Source: Methylococcaceae bacterium (GTDB lineage Bacteria > Pseudomonadota > Gammaproteobacteria > Methylococcales > Methylomonadaceae). From it: a DNA stretch of 64,000 bases. Within the stretch, counting starts at the first letter, position 1, and each line of letters starts with the position of its first letter. This document shows positions 9,401 through 17,850 of the stretch, in pieces. Made by a program: the position numbers and the translations under genes. The notes beneath the pieces were generated by a model. That model did no database searches, was not told the origin of the DNA, and saw only the letters and a list, made by a program, of their open reading frames with translations. The DNA lies in the NCBI GenBank assembly GCA_013140705.1, contig JABFSH010000034.1, forward strand, positions 1 to 64,000. Reading direction: 5' to 3'.

Positions 9401-9644
9401 AGAACGTGGACACATCCGTGTCGCCAGAATCCACTTGATACCACAGGGATCGCATCGAACGTACTGTGAGGTAACTTGCAACCAGCGCCGTTTTACCGGC
9501 CCCCGGGGGGCCGCCAACCCAAACTGCCTGGTTTTGTTTCAGTTGATCCAGTCTGGCGAAAAGCCTTTCTCGGGGAATGATATTCGCGGTATGGGGAGGA
9601 TTGAGTTTAGCGTAGGGAGGCGGAGAAGATGACATTGGACCCAC
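6438..9644 (-). CDS. Large MalT/SARP-like transcriptional regulator (ATPase, TPR region, winged helix, BTAD)
   Basis: This 1068-residue protein has an N-terminal P-loop (GGPPGAGKTALV, about 44-55) and a Walker-B-like SVLVLDNFQEA, so it is an AAA/STAND-type ATPase. A long alpha-helical, TPR-like middle follows. From about residue 820 there is an OmpR-type winged helix (YTLGRFSLVLEDLPFRH to FDMALHRLRKLLG), and then a bacterial transcriptional activation domain (helical, ending RCRKILARMQG). This is the STAND/BTAD architecture of large signal-integrating activators, in which an inducer and ATP drive oligomerisation. The start is GTG at 9644 or ATG at 9635. It begins 4 nt after the recJ stop and may be co-transcribed with it. 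Its target and inducer are unknown; the PEP-CTERM/DUF11 genes lie downstream in the same direction. Confidence 0.85.
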   Translation of the reverse strand: MGPMSSSPPPYAKLNPPHTANIIPRERLFARLDQLKQNQAVWVGGPPGAGKTALVASYLTVRSMRSLWYQVDSGDTDVSTFFYYLRETVIAQFPRTKNALQLLTPEYLGDIQGYSRRFFRQLFARYPENSVLVLDNFQEASGSQAFCDAVQVALSEAPPQFCVIVISRFVPPDSFARLCANRSIALLAWDELKFTATEMHAIATESGIDQSVLATLVDLAQGWVAGLVLLLEYIRQKGSTCLPQARNIARQALFDYFTGEIFAAFSEQDRDALLRLGMFSSFTELSARCMTGTQNIELLLERLFQHRLFIGRISEPFRYEFHPLFREFLCIQAGKIWPEHELATIRIQAAHLSEQEGAIDDALGLYAEASDWPELMRLINRQAAAMLAHGRYKTLSAWIGRFPEDIVVQQPWMLYWQAAAEQPFNPALSRAGLEKANTLFKSDNDITGRFLTCSLALRSFYMEWSDAHGVDAWLPEMEVLYARHGASLPPEIEAQVLAAGIGIFYRHPGHPLLPIWARRALQLLTSPGFKPNEQMPASDFVVVYYLHKGDMEASAQALDAIRTCMELNETPPVITISLAAYSTIYAVQSADHDAACRHVDNGLTIARAQGINVFDAILYGLLVHAHLSAGNGEQAEAALLHMEKLRLHWRRIDNSFVHYLRSGLCLLRGEAAGALDAVKASMAITEATGTPLQHNFGRIGLIHALIGLGDFDAAKRELAILHEFADEMPSYIFGFNALLAECHLALKSTASGAELLAAIGKAFAHGRQHGYMNAHPFWLPEFMSELCGIALQHDIETDYVIRLVHKRGMVPPAELIEAWPWPVKMYTLGRFSLVLEDLPFRHTGKMQKKTLDLLKAIIALGGRNVTSARLADLFWPEAEATSARSAFDMALHRLRKLLGRDDAILLSEGKVTLNPACCWVDVWHMERLMNEIEDLLKHSSVNEDRLAHLTGKVLHLYQGAFLGSDCDQPWIFAMSEKIRQKFLRQIKSVGMHWQGTGQYTIASALFERYLEQDPLAEEFYRLLMLCHDAAGNRSEAVNTYHRCRKILARMQGSKPSEATEILYRQLSL

Positions 9645-9648
9645 ACGT

Positions 9649-11394
9649 CTATATTATTTTTTCAAAATACTGCAGGATAAACTGCACCGTGCGGTTACCT
9701 CTGAATTCATTGATATCCAGCTTATACACGGCCTTGACCTTGCGCATGCCCAGCCATTGTTCGGTTTGGTCGACAAAAAAAGCAATGGCATCTATTAATG
9801 AACCGCTCTCCGCGTTTTTGAGCACCAGCTTCAAATGCCGTTGACCTACGACGCGCGCCTGAATGACATCAAATATGCCATCGAAAAGCGGTTCGGGAAA
9901 TGCCTGGCCCCAGGTTGCCGAATTTTGTAGTAAATCGGCAAACTCAACCGTTATTTCTTGGTCGGTTAATTGGCCATCTGAATAAATTTTGGGTTCCAGA
10001 TCCAGGCTGGCCAGACGTTTTCTGACCATCTCGTCAAAGGCAAGCGCAAAAGGCGGGTAATCATGCATTTTCAGACTGAGTCCTGCGGCCATCGCGTGCC
10101 CGCCAAATTTACTCAATAACTTCGGGTGTGCGGCGGCAATGTCACTCAGTACATCACGTATATGCACGCCTGGAATGGAGCGGGCCGAGCCTTTTATTTC
10201 ATCCTTACCGGTAGCGGCAAAGGCAATGACAGGCCGATGTAAGCGGTCCTTGATCCGCGACGCGAGAATGCCAATAATGCCCTGATGCCAGTTGGCATCG
10301 AACAAACACACACCTGCCGGCATGTGTTTTTCGTCTAGCGTCTTCATTTCATTCAACAAGACCAGCGCTTCCTGCCTCATTTGACCTTCTAGTTCACGGC
10401 GATCATTGTTCAGATCGTCCAGTTGCAGCGCGATGTCCTTCGCAAGCAAGGCATCGTCGGTCAACAAGCATTGAATCCCCAACGACATATCATCCATGCG
10501 GCCTGCCGCGTTGAGCCGGGGTCCCAGCGCAAAACCCAGATCCGATGCCACAATCGACAGCGCATTTTTACCGGAAACCTCCAGCAGCGCTTTTAAACCG
10601 GCTTGACAGCGTCCGCTTCGAATTCTTAACAAGCCTTGGTGAACCAATGTACGATTCACCTGGTCCAGTTCGACCACATCGGCAACCGTCCCTAACGCAA
10701 CCAGATCCAATAATTGTCCGAGGTTAGGCTCCTGAATGCGCTGTTCTTCAAACCAGTGCCTATCCCTTAACCGGCTTCTTAGCGCCATCAGCACATAAAA
10801 AATAACGCCAACCCCGGCCAGACAGCGACTGGGAAATTTATCACCGGGTAAATTGGGATTGACAATGGCATCTGCCGACGGCAGTTCATCACCGGGCAAA
10901 TGATGGTCGGTAACCAGCACCTTGATGCCTGCCTGCTTAGCGGCCAAGACGCCATCGATACTGGATATGCCATTATCGACGGTGATAATGACATCGGGTT
11001 TTTGGTTTTTTACCAATTCAACAATTTCACAGGTCAGGCCATAGCCGTACTCAAAACGATTGGGCACAACGAAGGAAACTTCCGCTGCACCCAACAAAAG
11101 CAAACCTCTGACAGCGACAGCACAACTGGTCGCTCCATCGGCGTCGAAGTCGGCGACAATCGAAATGCGTTGTTGCTGATCGAGTGCAGTCATCAAATGC
11201 GCTACCATGTCTTCCATGCCCGACAACAACCACGGAGATGGAAGTGTCGCCAGGGTTCGGTCCAGCTCGTTTAAGGATTTAACGCCCCGAGCCAGAAATA
11301 TTCGTTGCAAGCGCGGATGCAAATTGCCGAAAGGAAGCGTAGTCTTGTCAATCGGACGGGGCAGGATGGTTTTTTGAGTGCCTTGAAAATACAT
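9649..11394 (-). CDS. recJ: Single-stranded-DNA-specific exonuclease RecJ
   Basis: At 581 residues this matches the family length. The DHH phosphoesterase signatures are visible: VADFDADGATSC at about 80, VDNGISS, VTDHHLPGDELP at about 160, and the C-terminal GGHAMAAGLSL of DHHA1. RecJ degrades ssDNA 5' to 3' in RecF-pathway recombination, mismatch repair and base excision repair. Its ATG overlaps the last base of the kdsB stop, so it ends a translationally coupled run from exbB. The placement with kdsB is less common than recJ next to prfB or dsbC. Confidence 0.95.
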   Translation of the reverse strand: MYFQGTQKTILPRPIDKTTLPFGNLHPRLQRIFLARGVKSLNELDRTLATLPSPWLLSGMEDMVAHLMTALDQQQRISIVADFDADGATSCAVAVRGLLLLGAAEVSFVVPNRFEYGYGLTCEIVELVKNQKPDVIITVDNGISSIDGVLAAKQAGIKVLVTDHHLPGDELPSADAIVNPNLPGDKFPSRCLAGVGVIFYVLMALRSRLRDRHWFEEQRIQEPNLGQLLDLVALGTVADVVELDQVNRTLVHQGLLRIRSGRCQAGLKALLEVSGKNALSIVASDLGFALGPRLNAAGRMDDMSLGIQCLLTDDALLAKDIALQLDDLNNDRRELEGQMRQEALVLLNEMKTLDEKHMPAGVCLFDANWHQGIIGILASRIKDRLHRPVIAFAATGKDEIKGSARSIPGVHIRDVLSDIAAAHPKLLSKFGGHAMAAGLSLKMHDYPPFALAFDEMVRKRLASLDLEPKIYSDGQLTDQEITVEFADLLQNSATWGQAFPEPLFDGIFDVIQARVVGQRHLKLVLKNAESGSLIDAIAFFVDQTEQWLGMRKVKAVYKLDINEFRGNRTVQFILQYFEKII

Positions 11395-12155
11395 TAGCGC
11401 AGTAACCGCTGAACTCGCTGTAGATCTTCCAGCGTATCAACGCCTGCTGCCGGGATTTCATCGACGATTTTTACCAAAATGGCTTCACCGTGCCACAATA
11501 TTCTAAGTTGCTCCAGCGCTTCGACGGACTCCAGCACAGAAGGAACCCACTGACAGTAGCGATTCAAAAAATTGACCGTGTAGGCATACATGCCGATATG
11601 TCGAAGATAGGGCATGGCGCCTGATGGTTTCCCGCCAGCCTGACTGAAAGCCCCCCTTTCCCAGGGTATCGGCGCACGACTGAAATACAGCGCATAACCG
11701 TCTTTATCCAGAACCACTTTTACGGCATTGGCATTAAAGATTTCTTCCGGCTCGTTGATTTCAGCGGCCAGTGTGGCAATACCCGCCTGTGTTTGACAGG
11801 CGAGCGCTGTTGCGACTTCCCGAATCGCGGCGGGTGGAATCAACGGCTCATCACCCTGCAGATTCACGATGATGTCGTTTTCAGACCAGCCACATAACTC
11901 GGCTACTTCTGCAATTCGCTCTGTCCCGCTCGCATGATCAGGACGCGTCATGACAACCTGTATTCCCAGATCACTCACCGCCTGAAAAATCCTGTCATCG
12001 TCGGTAGCCACAACAACAGCATCGGGTTCAGCTTCCTGGGCTCGTTCGCACACATGCGCAATCATCGGCTTGCCGGCAATAGGTAACAACGGTTTACCCG
12101 GTAAACGAGTCGATCCGTAGCGGGCAGGAATGACGACTTTAAAGCCTGGTTTCAT
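11394..12155 (-). CDS. kdsB: 3-deoxy-manno-octulosonate cytidylyltransferase
   Basis: The 253-residue cytidylyltransferase has the N-terminal nucleotide-binding [17 protein letters not shown] and the [11 protein letters not shown]-type motif ([14 protein letters not shown]). It activates KDO as CMP-KDO for the lipopolysaccharide inner core. The ATG overlaps the ycaR stop by 4 nt. The order lpxK-ycaR-kdsB is a classic gammaproteobacterial arrangement that couples lipid A and KDO steps. Confidence 0.97.
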   Translation of the reverse strand: MKPGFKVVIPARYGSTRLPGKPLLPIAGKPMIAHVCERAQEAEPDAVVVATDDDRIFQAVSDLGIQVVMTRPDHASGTERIAEVAELCGWSENDIIVNLQGDEPLIPPAAIREVATALACQTQAGIATLAAEINEPEEIFNANAVKVVLDKDGYALYFSRAPIPWERGAFSQAGGKPSGAMPYLRHIGMYAYTVNFLNRYCQWVPSVLESVEALEQLRILWHGEAILVKIVDEIPAAGVDTLEDLQRVQRLLR

Positions 12156-12346
12156 TTGTAGAGCGCATCCGTTTCTTCACTCGTTAATTGCCGGGCTTCT
12201 TCTTCCAGCATGACCGGTATGTCATCACGAATGGGGAACGCCAGACGATCGGCCCGGCAGATCAGTTCCTGAGCAACTTTGTTGTATCGCAAAGGACTTT
12301 TGCATAAAGGGCAGGCCAGAATATCGAGTAATTTTTTATCAATCAT
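12152..12346 (-). CDS. ycaR: Trm112-family small zinc-finger-like protein YcaR
   Basis: The 64-residue protein begins [19 protein letters not shown]. The CPLC pair, the [20 protein letters not shown] motif and the acidic tail are the UPF0434/Trm112-like family signature. The start is set at the ATG that overlaps the lpxK stop by 4 nt; an upstream in-frame extension into lpxK is an artefact. Biochemical role in bacteria is unclear, but it is regularly placed between lpxK and kdsB. Confidence 0.92.
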   Translation of the reverse strand: MIDKKLLDILACPLCKSPLRYNKVAQELICRADRLAFPIRDDIPVMLEEEARQLTSEETDALYK

Positions 12347-13335
12347 GTTTTTTCTCGTAAAGTTGTGAGTAATTGTTTGGCAAAATCGGGGGCCAGCTGG
12401 GCTTGAACGGGAAGATACCAATGCTGTTGGCTTGCCAGTTGCCTACATTTTACGGCGTCTTTTTCCGTCATCAGCACGGGTTTATCGTCGCCAAAATCGA
12501 TATCGTGCCGCTGATAGCGATAATGATCAGGAAAGCGATGCAGCGTGCAGGGCAATCCCGCAGTTGCCAATACTTTAAAAAAACGTTCCGGATTGCCTAT
12601 GCCAGCCAAGGCATGGCAGCCGATTTGTTGAAATTCCTGTAACGGCTTTTGCTCGCCGGTCAGCAGATTGATGAGCGTATCACCTGCCAGGCGCATCGAA
12701 AACTCATGGCTCAGTTTTTTTTCCCCGTTCACGACGACAAAGTCAACCGCTTGCAAGCGACTCATCGGCTCGCGTAACGGTCCGGCCGGCAAACAGTAGC
12801 CATTACCAAAACGCCGTTCACCATCAATCACGGCGATTTCAATAGTTCTGTTCAGTGCATAATGCTGTAAGCCATCGTCGGATATCAGCACATTACAGTC
12901 CGATTGGCTAATCAGCAGATTGGCAGCAGCGACACGTGATGGGGCAACAGCCATGGGACAATGGGTAGCGCCTGCAATCAACAAGGCTTCATCGCCAACC
13001 TGGCTGACATCGCTATTGGCATCAACCCATTGCGGCCACGATTTCGCTTCACCGCCATAGCCGCGACTGATGATGCCGGGTCTGTAACCAGCATCCTTAA
13101 GCAATCGAGCCAGCCAAATCACCAAAGGGGTTTTACCGGTTCCGCCAACGCTGATATTACCCACCACAATCACCGGAACAGAAAGCCTGTGTGATTTGAA
13201 TAGTCCCCGTTGATAGAGAAACTTGCGAACTCTGACCATGCCTGAAAATACAATGCTGAGCGGGACCAGCAGCAGCGCAATTTTCGAGTCTTTATACCAG
13301 ACATCCAACGCCCATTGCGCCAGCGTTTTTTTCAT
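12343..13335 (-). CDS. lpxK: Tetraacyldisaccharide 4'-kinase
   Basis: The 330-residue inner-membrane kinase has the Walker [17 protein letters not shown] at about 57-72, preceded by the hydrophobic N-terminal anchor ([14 protein letters not shown]). It also has DDGLQHY in the middle and MTEKDAVKC near the C-terminus. It phosphorylates the 4' position of the lipid A disaccharide precursor. ATG overlaps the last base of the exbD stop, so translation is likely coupled. Confidence 0.97.
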   Translation of the reverse strand: MKKTLAQWALDVWYKDSKIALLLVPLSIVFSGMVRVRKFLYQRGLFKSHRLSVPVIVVGNISVGGTGKTPLVIWLARLLKDAGYRPGIISRGYGGEAKSWPQWVDANSDVSQVGDEALLIAGATHCPMAVAPSRVAAANLLISQSDCNVLISDDGLQHYALNRTIEIAVIDGERRFGNGYCLPAGPLREPMSRLQAVDFVVVNGEKKLSHEFSMRLAGDTLINLLTGEQKPLQEFQQIGCHALAGIGNPERFFKVLATAGLPCTLHRFPDHYRYQRHDIDFGDDKPVLMTEKDAVKCRQLASQQHWYLPVQAQLAPDFAKQLLTTLREKT

Positions 13336-13769
13336 TATTCAGTTTTTGGACGTTGCGCGGCAAAGGTAATATGACTGAAACCGGCATCGCCTGCAGCCTC
13401 CAACGCGGTAATCACCGACTGATGAGGTGTTTTACCGTCGGCGCTGATTATAAAAGGCGTATCCTTGGCTTGCGCGGCAAGTTTCTGCAATTCCTGTTTC
13501 AAGGTATCTTTCTGCTGATTGACCAACTCATGCGGCAAGCCATCTTCGCCATTGAGATAGTAGACACCCTCGGCGTTGATCACCAACGTGACCATCTTCG
13601 GATTAGCTTCCGCTTCCTGAGTATCCGCCTCAGGCAGCTTGATCTTGACCTCCGTATAGCGATTGAAGGTTGTTGAGACCATGAAAAACAGTAGGAGCAC
13701 GAACAGCACGTCGATCAGCGATATCAGGGTAATATCGACTTTTTCCCGTTTTTTGCGTTGAAATTTCAT
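13335..13769 (-). CDS. exbD: ExbD/TolR-family energy transducer
   Basis: This 144-residue protein has one transmembrane helix near the N-terminus (ISLIDVLFVLLLFFMVSTTF, about 16-35) with the essential membrane aspartate in LIDVLF. A periplasmic domain follows (VTLVINAEGVYYLNG, ISADGKTPHQSVI). With ExbB it forms the proton-driven motor that powers TonB. It overlaps exbB by one base. No tonB gene is next to it. Confidence 0.93.
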   Translation of the reverse strand: MKFQRKKREKVDITLISLIDVLFVLLLFFMVSTTFNRYTEVKIKLPEADTQEAEANPKMVTLVINAEGVYYLNGEDGLPHELVNQQKDTLKQELQKLAAQAKDTPFIISADGKTPHQSVITALEAAGDAGFSHITFAAQRPKTE

Positions 13770-14383
13770 CAGGATGCCTCGCGATCTCCGTGCAGGATGT
13801 CGAGCAGCTTTAACGCTTCTTCTTCCATACTGATAACAAACTCATCCACCAGCCGCACGAAATACCGATGAAAAATCAGGCTGGGAATAGCGACTGTTAA
13901 CCCGGCGGCTGTCGTGACCAATGCCACCGAAATGCCGCCAGCCAGGGAACCGGGATCACCGGCTCCGTGCAACATCAGGGAAGAAAAGATTTCTATCATG
14001 CCGAACACAGTGCCCAACAAGCCCAGCAAGGGGCTGATCTCGGCAATAATTCCCAGCGTATTCAGAAAGCGTTCCAGATCATGCGCCACCTTGCGGCCGG
14101 TTTCCTCGATGCATTCCTTCATGAATTTTCTGCCGTGATGGCTATTGGCAAGACCGGCAGCCAAAATACAGCCTAAAGGCGAACTGGTTTTTAAGCGCCG
14201 CAAGGTGGCATCGTCCAGTTTTTTTTCACGATACAGCTTCCAGACCTGAGCCAGCAATTCAGGCGGCAAAATTTTCTTTTTTTGCAAACTCCAGAAACGC
14301 TCAACCACGATGCCCATTGCACCAATTGAACACATCATGATTGGAAACATCATCCAACCGCCACTTTTTATAATTTCAAACAC
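13769..14383 (-). CDS. exbB: ExbB/TolQ-family proton channel
   Basis: The 204-residue protein has three transmembrane segments (about 10-30, 108-135 and 150-172). Family hallmarks are LGLLGTVFGMIEIF and ALVTTAAGLTVAIPSLI. It partners ExbD to power TonB-dependent uptake or a related envelope process. The exbB-exbD-lpxK order is common in gammaproteobacteria. A palindromic repeat (14423-14516) lies in its leader, between it and the upstream transporter gene. Confidence 0.93.
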   Translation of the reverse strand: MFEIIKSGGWMMFPIMMCSIGAMGIVVERFWSLQKKKILPPELLAQVWKLYREKKLDDATLRRLKTSSPLGCILAAGLANSHHGRKFMKECIEETGRKVAHDLERFLNTLGIIAEISPLLGLLGTVFGMIEIFSSLMLHGAGDPGSLAGGISVALVTTAAGLTVAIPSLIFHRYFVRLVDEFVISMEEEALKLLDILHGDREAS

Positions 14384-14422
14384 GAGAATTCCTAAAATTG
14401 AATAAATAAGGTGATCATTAGA

Positions 14423-14516
14423 TTAACCTAAAAAAATCAGTTGAAAGTCGTGAAATCCGTTCGTGCTGAGTTTATCGAAGCATGAGCAGATTTCACAACC
14501 AACCCACTGGGTTTAA
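14423..14516. repeat. Palindromic repeat of the aacctaaaaa/cttcgac family
   Basis: The element starts taacctaaaaaaatcagttg and carries the hairpin gtgaaatccgttcgtgctgag / atcgaagcatgagcagatttcac, then ends gggtttaacgattcag. It matches the outer borders and hairpin B of the repeat at 197-367 but lacks hairpin A. It sits between a transporter gene and exbB and could attenuate read-through into exbB. Confidence 0.75.
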
Positions 14517-14531
14517 CGATTCAGCACCAGC

Positions 14532-15692
14532 CTAGGCGCTTTTCGGCATTTTAACATGTTGCCGGCCAACCCCAACATACGCAATTACCAAAGCCAGCAG
14601 ACAACAACAGGCGGCCACCGAATAAACAAACTGAGCGCCCAACAAATCCCAGTAATACCCGCTGCAAAGACTGCCCGCCATGCCGCCGACACCGAAACTC
14701 AGACTGCTATATAACGCTTGCCCTTTGCCCTGATGCCGATGACCAAAAAATGCATGTACCAGATGGATCGCTGCGGCATGAGTAGCGCCAAACGTTGCGG
14801 CATGCAATAGTTGAGCGGCCACCAAAACGGCCAAATAGTCGGCGCCCCAACCAATCATCAGCCATCTGACCACCGAGAGCGAGATACTGAGCAGCAGGAT
14901 CGCTCTTAACGAAAACCGTCCGAGTAATCGTGACATAAACAGGAATAAGACGATTTCTGCAACCACGCCCAAAGCCCACAACAATCCTGTCAGTGTTGCT
15001 GTGTAGTGTTGTTGTTTGAGATAAATGGAATAAAACACATAGTAAGCGCCGTGCGCAAACTGCAACAAAATATAAACGGCAAAAAAAGCCAGTATTTCCG
15101 GTTTTTTTATGATGCTAAGAATGCTGTCAGTCTTTTCTTCATGGACAGCGATCCTAACCTCAGGCGTTATCAGACTGGCCAGCCAAATCGTCAGCAGCAA
15201 CGCCAATACAATCTGCGGCAAAATGCTGATGGCGTAATCATCCAATATCCGGCCCACACCCAACACGGTGACGATGAACCCAACCGAACCCCACAAACGA
15301 ATTCGGCTGTAACGATAGGCATTGGCCTTCAAATGAAACAACGTGACCGCTTCAAATTGAGGCAGAGCGGCATTCCAGAAAAAACTAAAACCCAGTGTCA
15401 CCCAGACAAACCAGAAATGGCCGCGAACATATAGAAAACAGACAAAAACTAATGCGGCAAACAGGGAAGCGATGCGAATAATACGAAGACTTCTGCCGGT
15501 ATGATCCGCCATCCAGCCCCAAAGATTGGGTGCAATAATTTTGGTCCCTGCCAGCAACGCAGATAGCTCACCAATCTGAGCGGGATTAAATCCGCTTTCT
15601 TTGAGATAAAGATTCCAGTAAGGTAAAAAGGCACCTAAGGTGGCAAAATAAAAAAAATAGAATCCTGACAGCCGCCAGTAAGGGACAGACAT
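14532..15692 (-). CDS. MFS transporter, HcaT/MFS_1-like
   Basis: The 386-residue protein has about 12 hydrophobic segments and an N-terminus YWRLSGFYFFYFATLGAF followed by PYWNLYLK, characteristic of the nucleoside/HcaT-like MFS branch. Family features include WGWMADHTGRSLRIIR between helices 2 and 3 and RLWGSVGF in the middle. The substrate cannot be inferred: HcaT homologues are annotated as phenylpropionate permeases, but that is not supported here. It follows aroC closely (17 nt) and is probably in the same transcript. Confidence 0.8.
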   Translation of the reverse strand: MSVPYWRLSGFYFFYFATLGAFLPYWNLYLKESGFNPAQIGELSALLAGTKIIAPNLWGWMADHTGRSLRIIRIASLFAALVFVCFLYVRGHFWFVWVTLGFSFFWNAALPQFEAVTLFHLKANAYRYSRIRLWGSVGFIVTVLGVGRILDDYAISILPQIVLALLLTIWLASLITPEVRIAVHEEKTDSILSIIKKPEILAFFAVYILLQFAHGAYYVFYSIYLKQQHYTATLTGLLWALGVVAEIVLFLFMSRLLGRFSLRAILLLSISLSVVRWLMIGWGADYLAVLVAAQLLHAATFGATHAAAIHLVHAFFGHRHQGKGQALYSSLSFGVGGMAGSLCSGYYWDLLGAQFVYSVAACCCLLALVIAYVGVGRQHVKMPKSA

Positions 15693-15708
15693 CTAAAATG
15701 AATACCAA

Positions 15709-16797
15709 CTAGCGTAAAACTGGCAGTCCTGAATTGACACCCAGATTTTGTGCCCGATGCCGTAAAAAGTGATCCATTAAAATAATCGCCATCATCGCTT
15801 CGGCGATCGGGGTGGCGCGTATGCCGACACAGGGATCATGCCGACCTTCGGTAATAACCTCCACCGCTTCTCCGAGACTATTGATGCTTCTGCCCGGCAG
15901 GCGCAAACTCGAAGTCGGTTTCAAGGCGATACTGGCCCTGATCGTCTGACCGCTGGAAATACCGCCCAGAATACCGCCGGCATGATTGCTCAAAAATCCC
16001 TCGGGCGTCATTTCATCACGAAATTTGGTGCCTTTCGTGTCGACACAGGCAAAACCATCGCCAATTTCAACACCTTTAACAGCATTGATACTCATCAGGG
16101 CATGCGCCAAATCGGCATCAAGTCGATCAAAAATCGGTTCTCCCAAGCCCGGCGGCACATTGAATGCCTCGACTTCAATGCGTGCGCCTATCGATTCGCC
16201 TTCTTTACGCAAGGCATCCATATAGCTTTCCATTTCATCGACCTTATCGACATCCGGACAGAAAAAGGGATTGTTATCGATCACTGCCCAATCGAGCTTT
16301 TCAATTTTTATCGGCCCCAGTTGCGATAAATAACCACGAATTTCGATGCCAGCCTGTTCTTTCAAATATTTTTTGGCAATGCCGCCTGCGGCAACTCGCA
16401 TCGCCGTTTCGCGTGCCGATGACCGGCCGCCGCCCCGATAATCCCGAAAACCGTATTTTTGCTGATAGGTATAATCCGCATGTCCCGGCCGAAAAGAGTC
16501 GGCAATTTTGGAATAATCCTTGGAGCGCTGATCGGTGTTTTCAATCAACAAGCCAATCGGAGTACCGGTGGTCTTCCCTTCAAAGACACCGGACAAGATT
16601 TTGACTTCATCGGCTTCCCGCCGTTGCGTGGTATGCCGTGACGTGCCGGGTTTCCTGCGATCCAGATCATGCTGTATATCAGCTTCGGATAATGCCAAAC
16701 CGGGCGGACAACCATCAACAGTACAGCCCAAGGCTGGTCCATGACTTTCGCCGAAGGAGGTGACCGTAAATAATTTTCCTATTGTGTTTCCAGACAT
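15709..16797 (-). CDS. aroC: Chorismate synthase
   Basis: The 362-residue enzyme contains the family signatures [18 protein letters not shown] near the N-terminus, [20 protein letters not shown] in the middle and [17 protein letters not shown] near the C-terminus. It converts EPSP to chorismate with reduced FMN, the last step of the common aromatic pathway, and feeds the trp genes at 35-37.8 kb. It lies 2 nt downstream of prmB. The prmB-aroC pairing is conserved in gammaproteobacteria. Confidence 0.98.
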   Translation of the reverse strand: MSGNTIGKLFTVTSFGESHGPALGCTVDGCPPGLALSEADIQHDLDRRKPGTSRHTTQRREADEVKILSGVFEGKTTGTPIGLLIENTDQRSKDYSKIADSFRPGHADYTYQQKYGFRDYRGGGRSSARETAMRVAAGGIAKKYLKEQAGIEIRGYLSQLGPIKIEKLDWAVIDNNPFFCPDVDKVDEMESYMDALRKEGESIGARIEVEAFNVPPGLGEPIFDRLDADLAHALMSINAVKGVEIGDGFACVDTKGTKFRDEMTPEGFLSNHAGGILGGISSGQTIRASIALKPTSSLRLPGRSINSLGEAVEVITEGRHDPCVGIRATPIAEAMMAIILMDHFLRHRAQNLGVNSGLPVLR

Positions 16798-16799
16798 AA

Positions 16800-17732
16800 T
16801 TAATTTAATGCTTCCAAAAATAATTCGTTATAGTCACTGACCAGTTCGGCCGTCAGCAAAAACACGCCGTCGCCGCCGCGCTCGAAGTCCAGCCAGTAAA
16901 AAGGCACATCGGGAAACAGCGACTGCAGGGTTTCGGCGCTACTGCCCACTTCTACAATCAAAATGCCTTGCTCTGTCAAATAGTCATTGGCATCAACCAG
17001 AATACGCAGCACCAAATCCAGACCTGTCGCCCCGCCCAGGAAACCCATATCGGGCTCTGCCCGGAATTCCGGAGGCAGTTGTTGCCATTCAGCAATAGCG
17101 ACATACGGCGGGTTACTGACGATGATATCGTAACGTGTCTCGGGCAGATCACTGAATAAATCAGACAGATAGACTGTCACCTGATCGGCCAGGTGATGTT
17201 TTGCCACATTCAGTTCGGCAACGGCTAATGCATCCTGCGACAAATCAACCGCATCGACTTGAGCTTCAGGAAACGCATACGCACAGGCAATGGCGATACA
17301 GCCGCTACCGGTGCAAACATCCAGAATTTTGCCGACCGCATTTTCGTCGATCCACGGCTCAAAACGCTGCTCTATTAATTCCGCAATGGGTGACCGGGGG
17401 ACCAGCACACGCTCATCGACATAAAACGTAAGGCCGGCAAAAATGGCTTCGCGGGTCAGATAAGCTGCCGGTTTACGTTCCTTGATGCGGCGTTCAATAA
17501 CGTTAATGACAGACTGACGCTCGCTGAGTGTTAAAACCGTTTCCAAATAAGCTTCGGCAAGGTTATAGGGTTGAAAAATGGTATGCAACACCAAGGCGGC
17601 TGCCTCGTCGAGGGCTGTTGCGGTACCATGACCGAAACATAGTTGCGATTGTGTAAAGCGGCTGGCCGCCCACCGGATATAATCCCGAATGGTCGATAAG
17701 GTGGTTAAGATGTCAGAACTTGTGTTATTCAT
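16800..17732 (-). CDS. prmB: Ribosomal protein L3 N5-glutamine methyltransferase
   Basis: The 310-residue SAM-dependent methyltransferase has the SAM-binding [19 protein letters not shown] and the catalytic NPPY in [12 protein letters not shown] (about residue 205). The N-terminal helical domain matches PrmB/HemK. PrmB rather than PrmC is chosen for the extended N-terminus and for aroC as neighbour. It methylates a glutamine of ribosomal protein L3. Confidence 0.93.
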   Translation of the reverse strand: MNNTSSDILTTLSTIRDYIRWAASRFTQSQLCFGHGTATALDEAAALVLHTIFQPYNLAEAYLETVLTLSERQSVINVIERRIKERKPAAYLTREAIFAGLTFYVDERVLVPRSPIAELIEQRFEPWIDENAVGKILDVCTGSGCIAIACAYAFPEAQVDAVDLSQDALAVAELNVAKHHLADQVTVYLSDLFSDLPETRYDIIVSNPPYVAIAEWQQLPPEFRAEPDMGFLGGATGLDLVLRILVDANDYLTEQGILIVEVGSSAETLQSLFPDVPFYWLDFERGGDGVFLLTAELVSDYNELFLEALN

Positions 17733-17850
17733 GAGTAGTAAAGGTATGATACAGACTGTACCGAGGGTAAGGCAGATTTTAAACTAAACTTTTATGACTT
17801 GTCTGATTATCAATGAATTTAACGGACCGAAGCCAACTTGAAAGCTCCTG

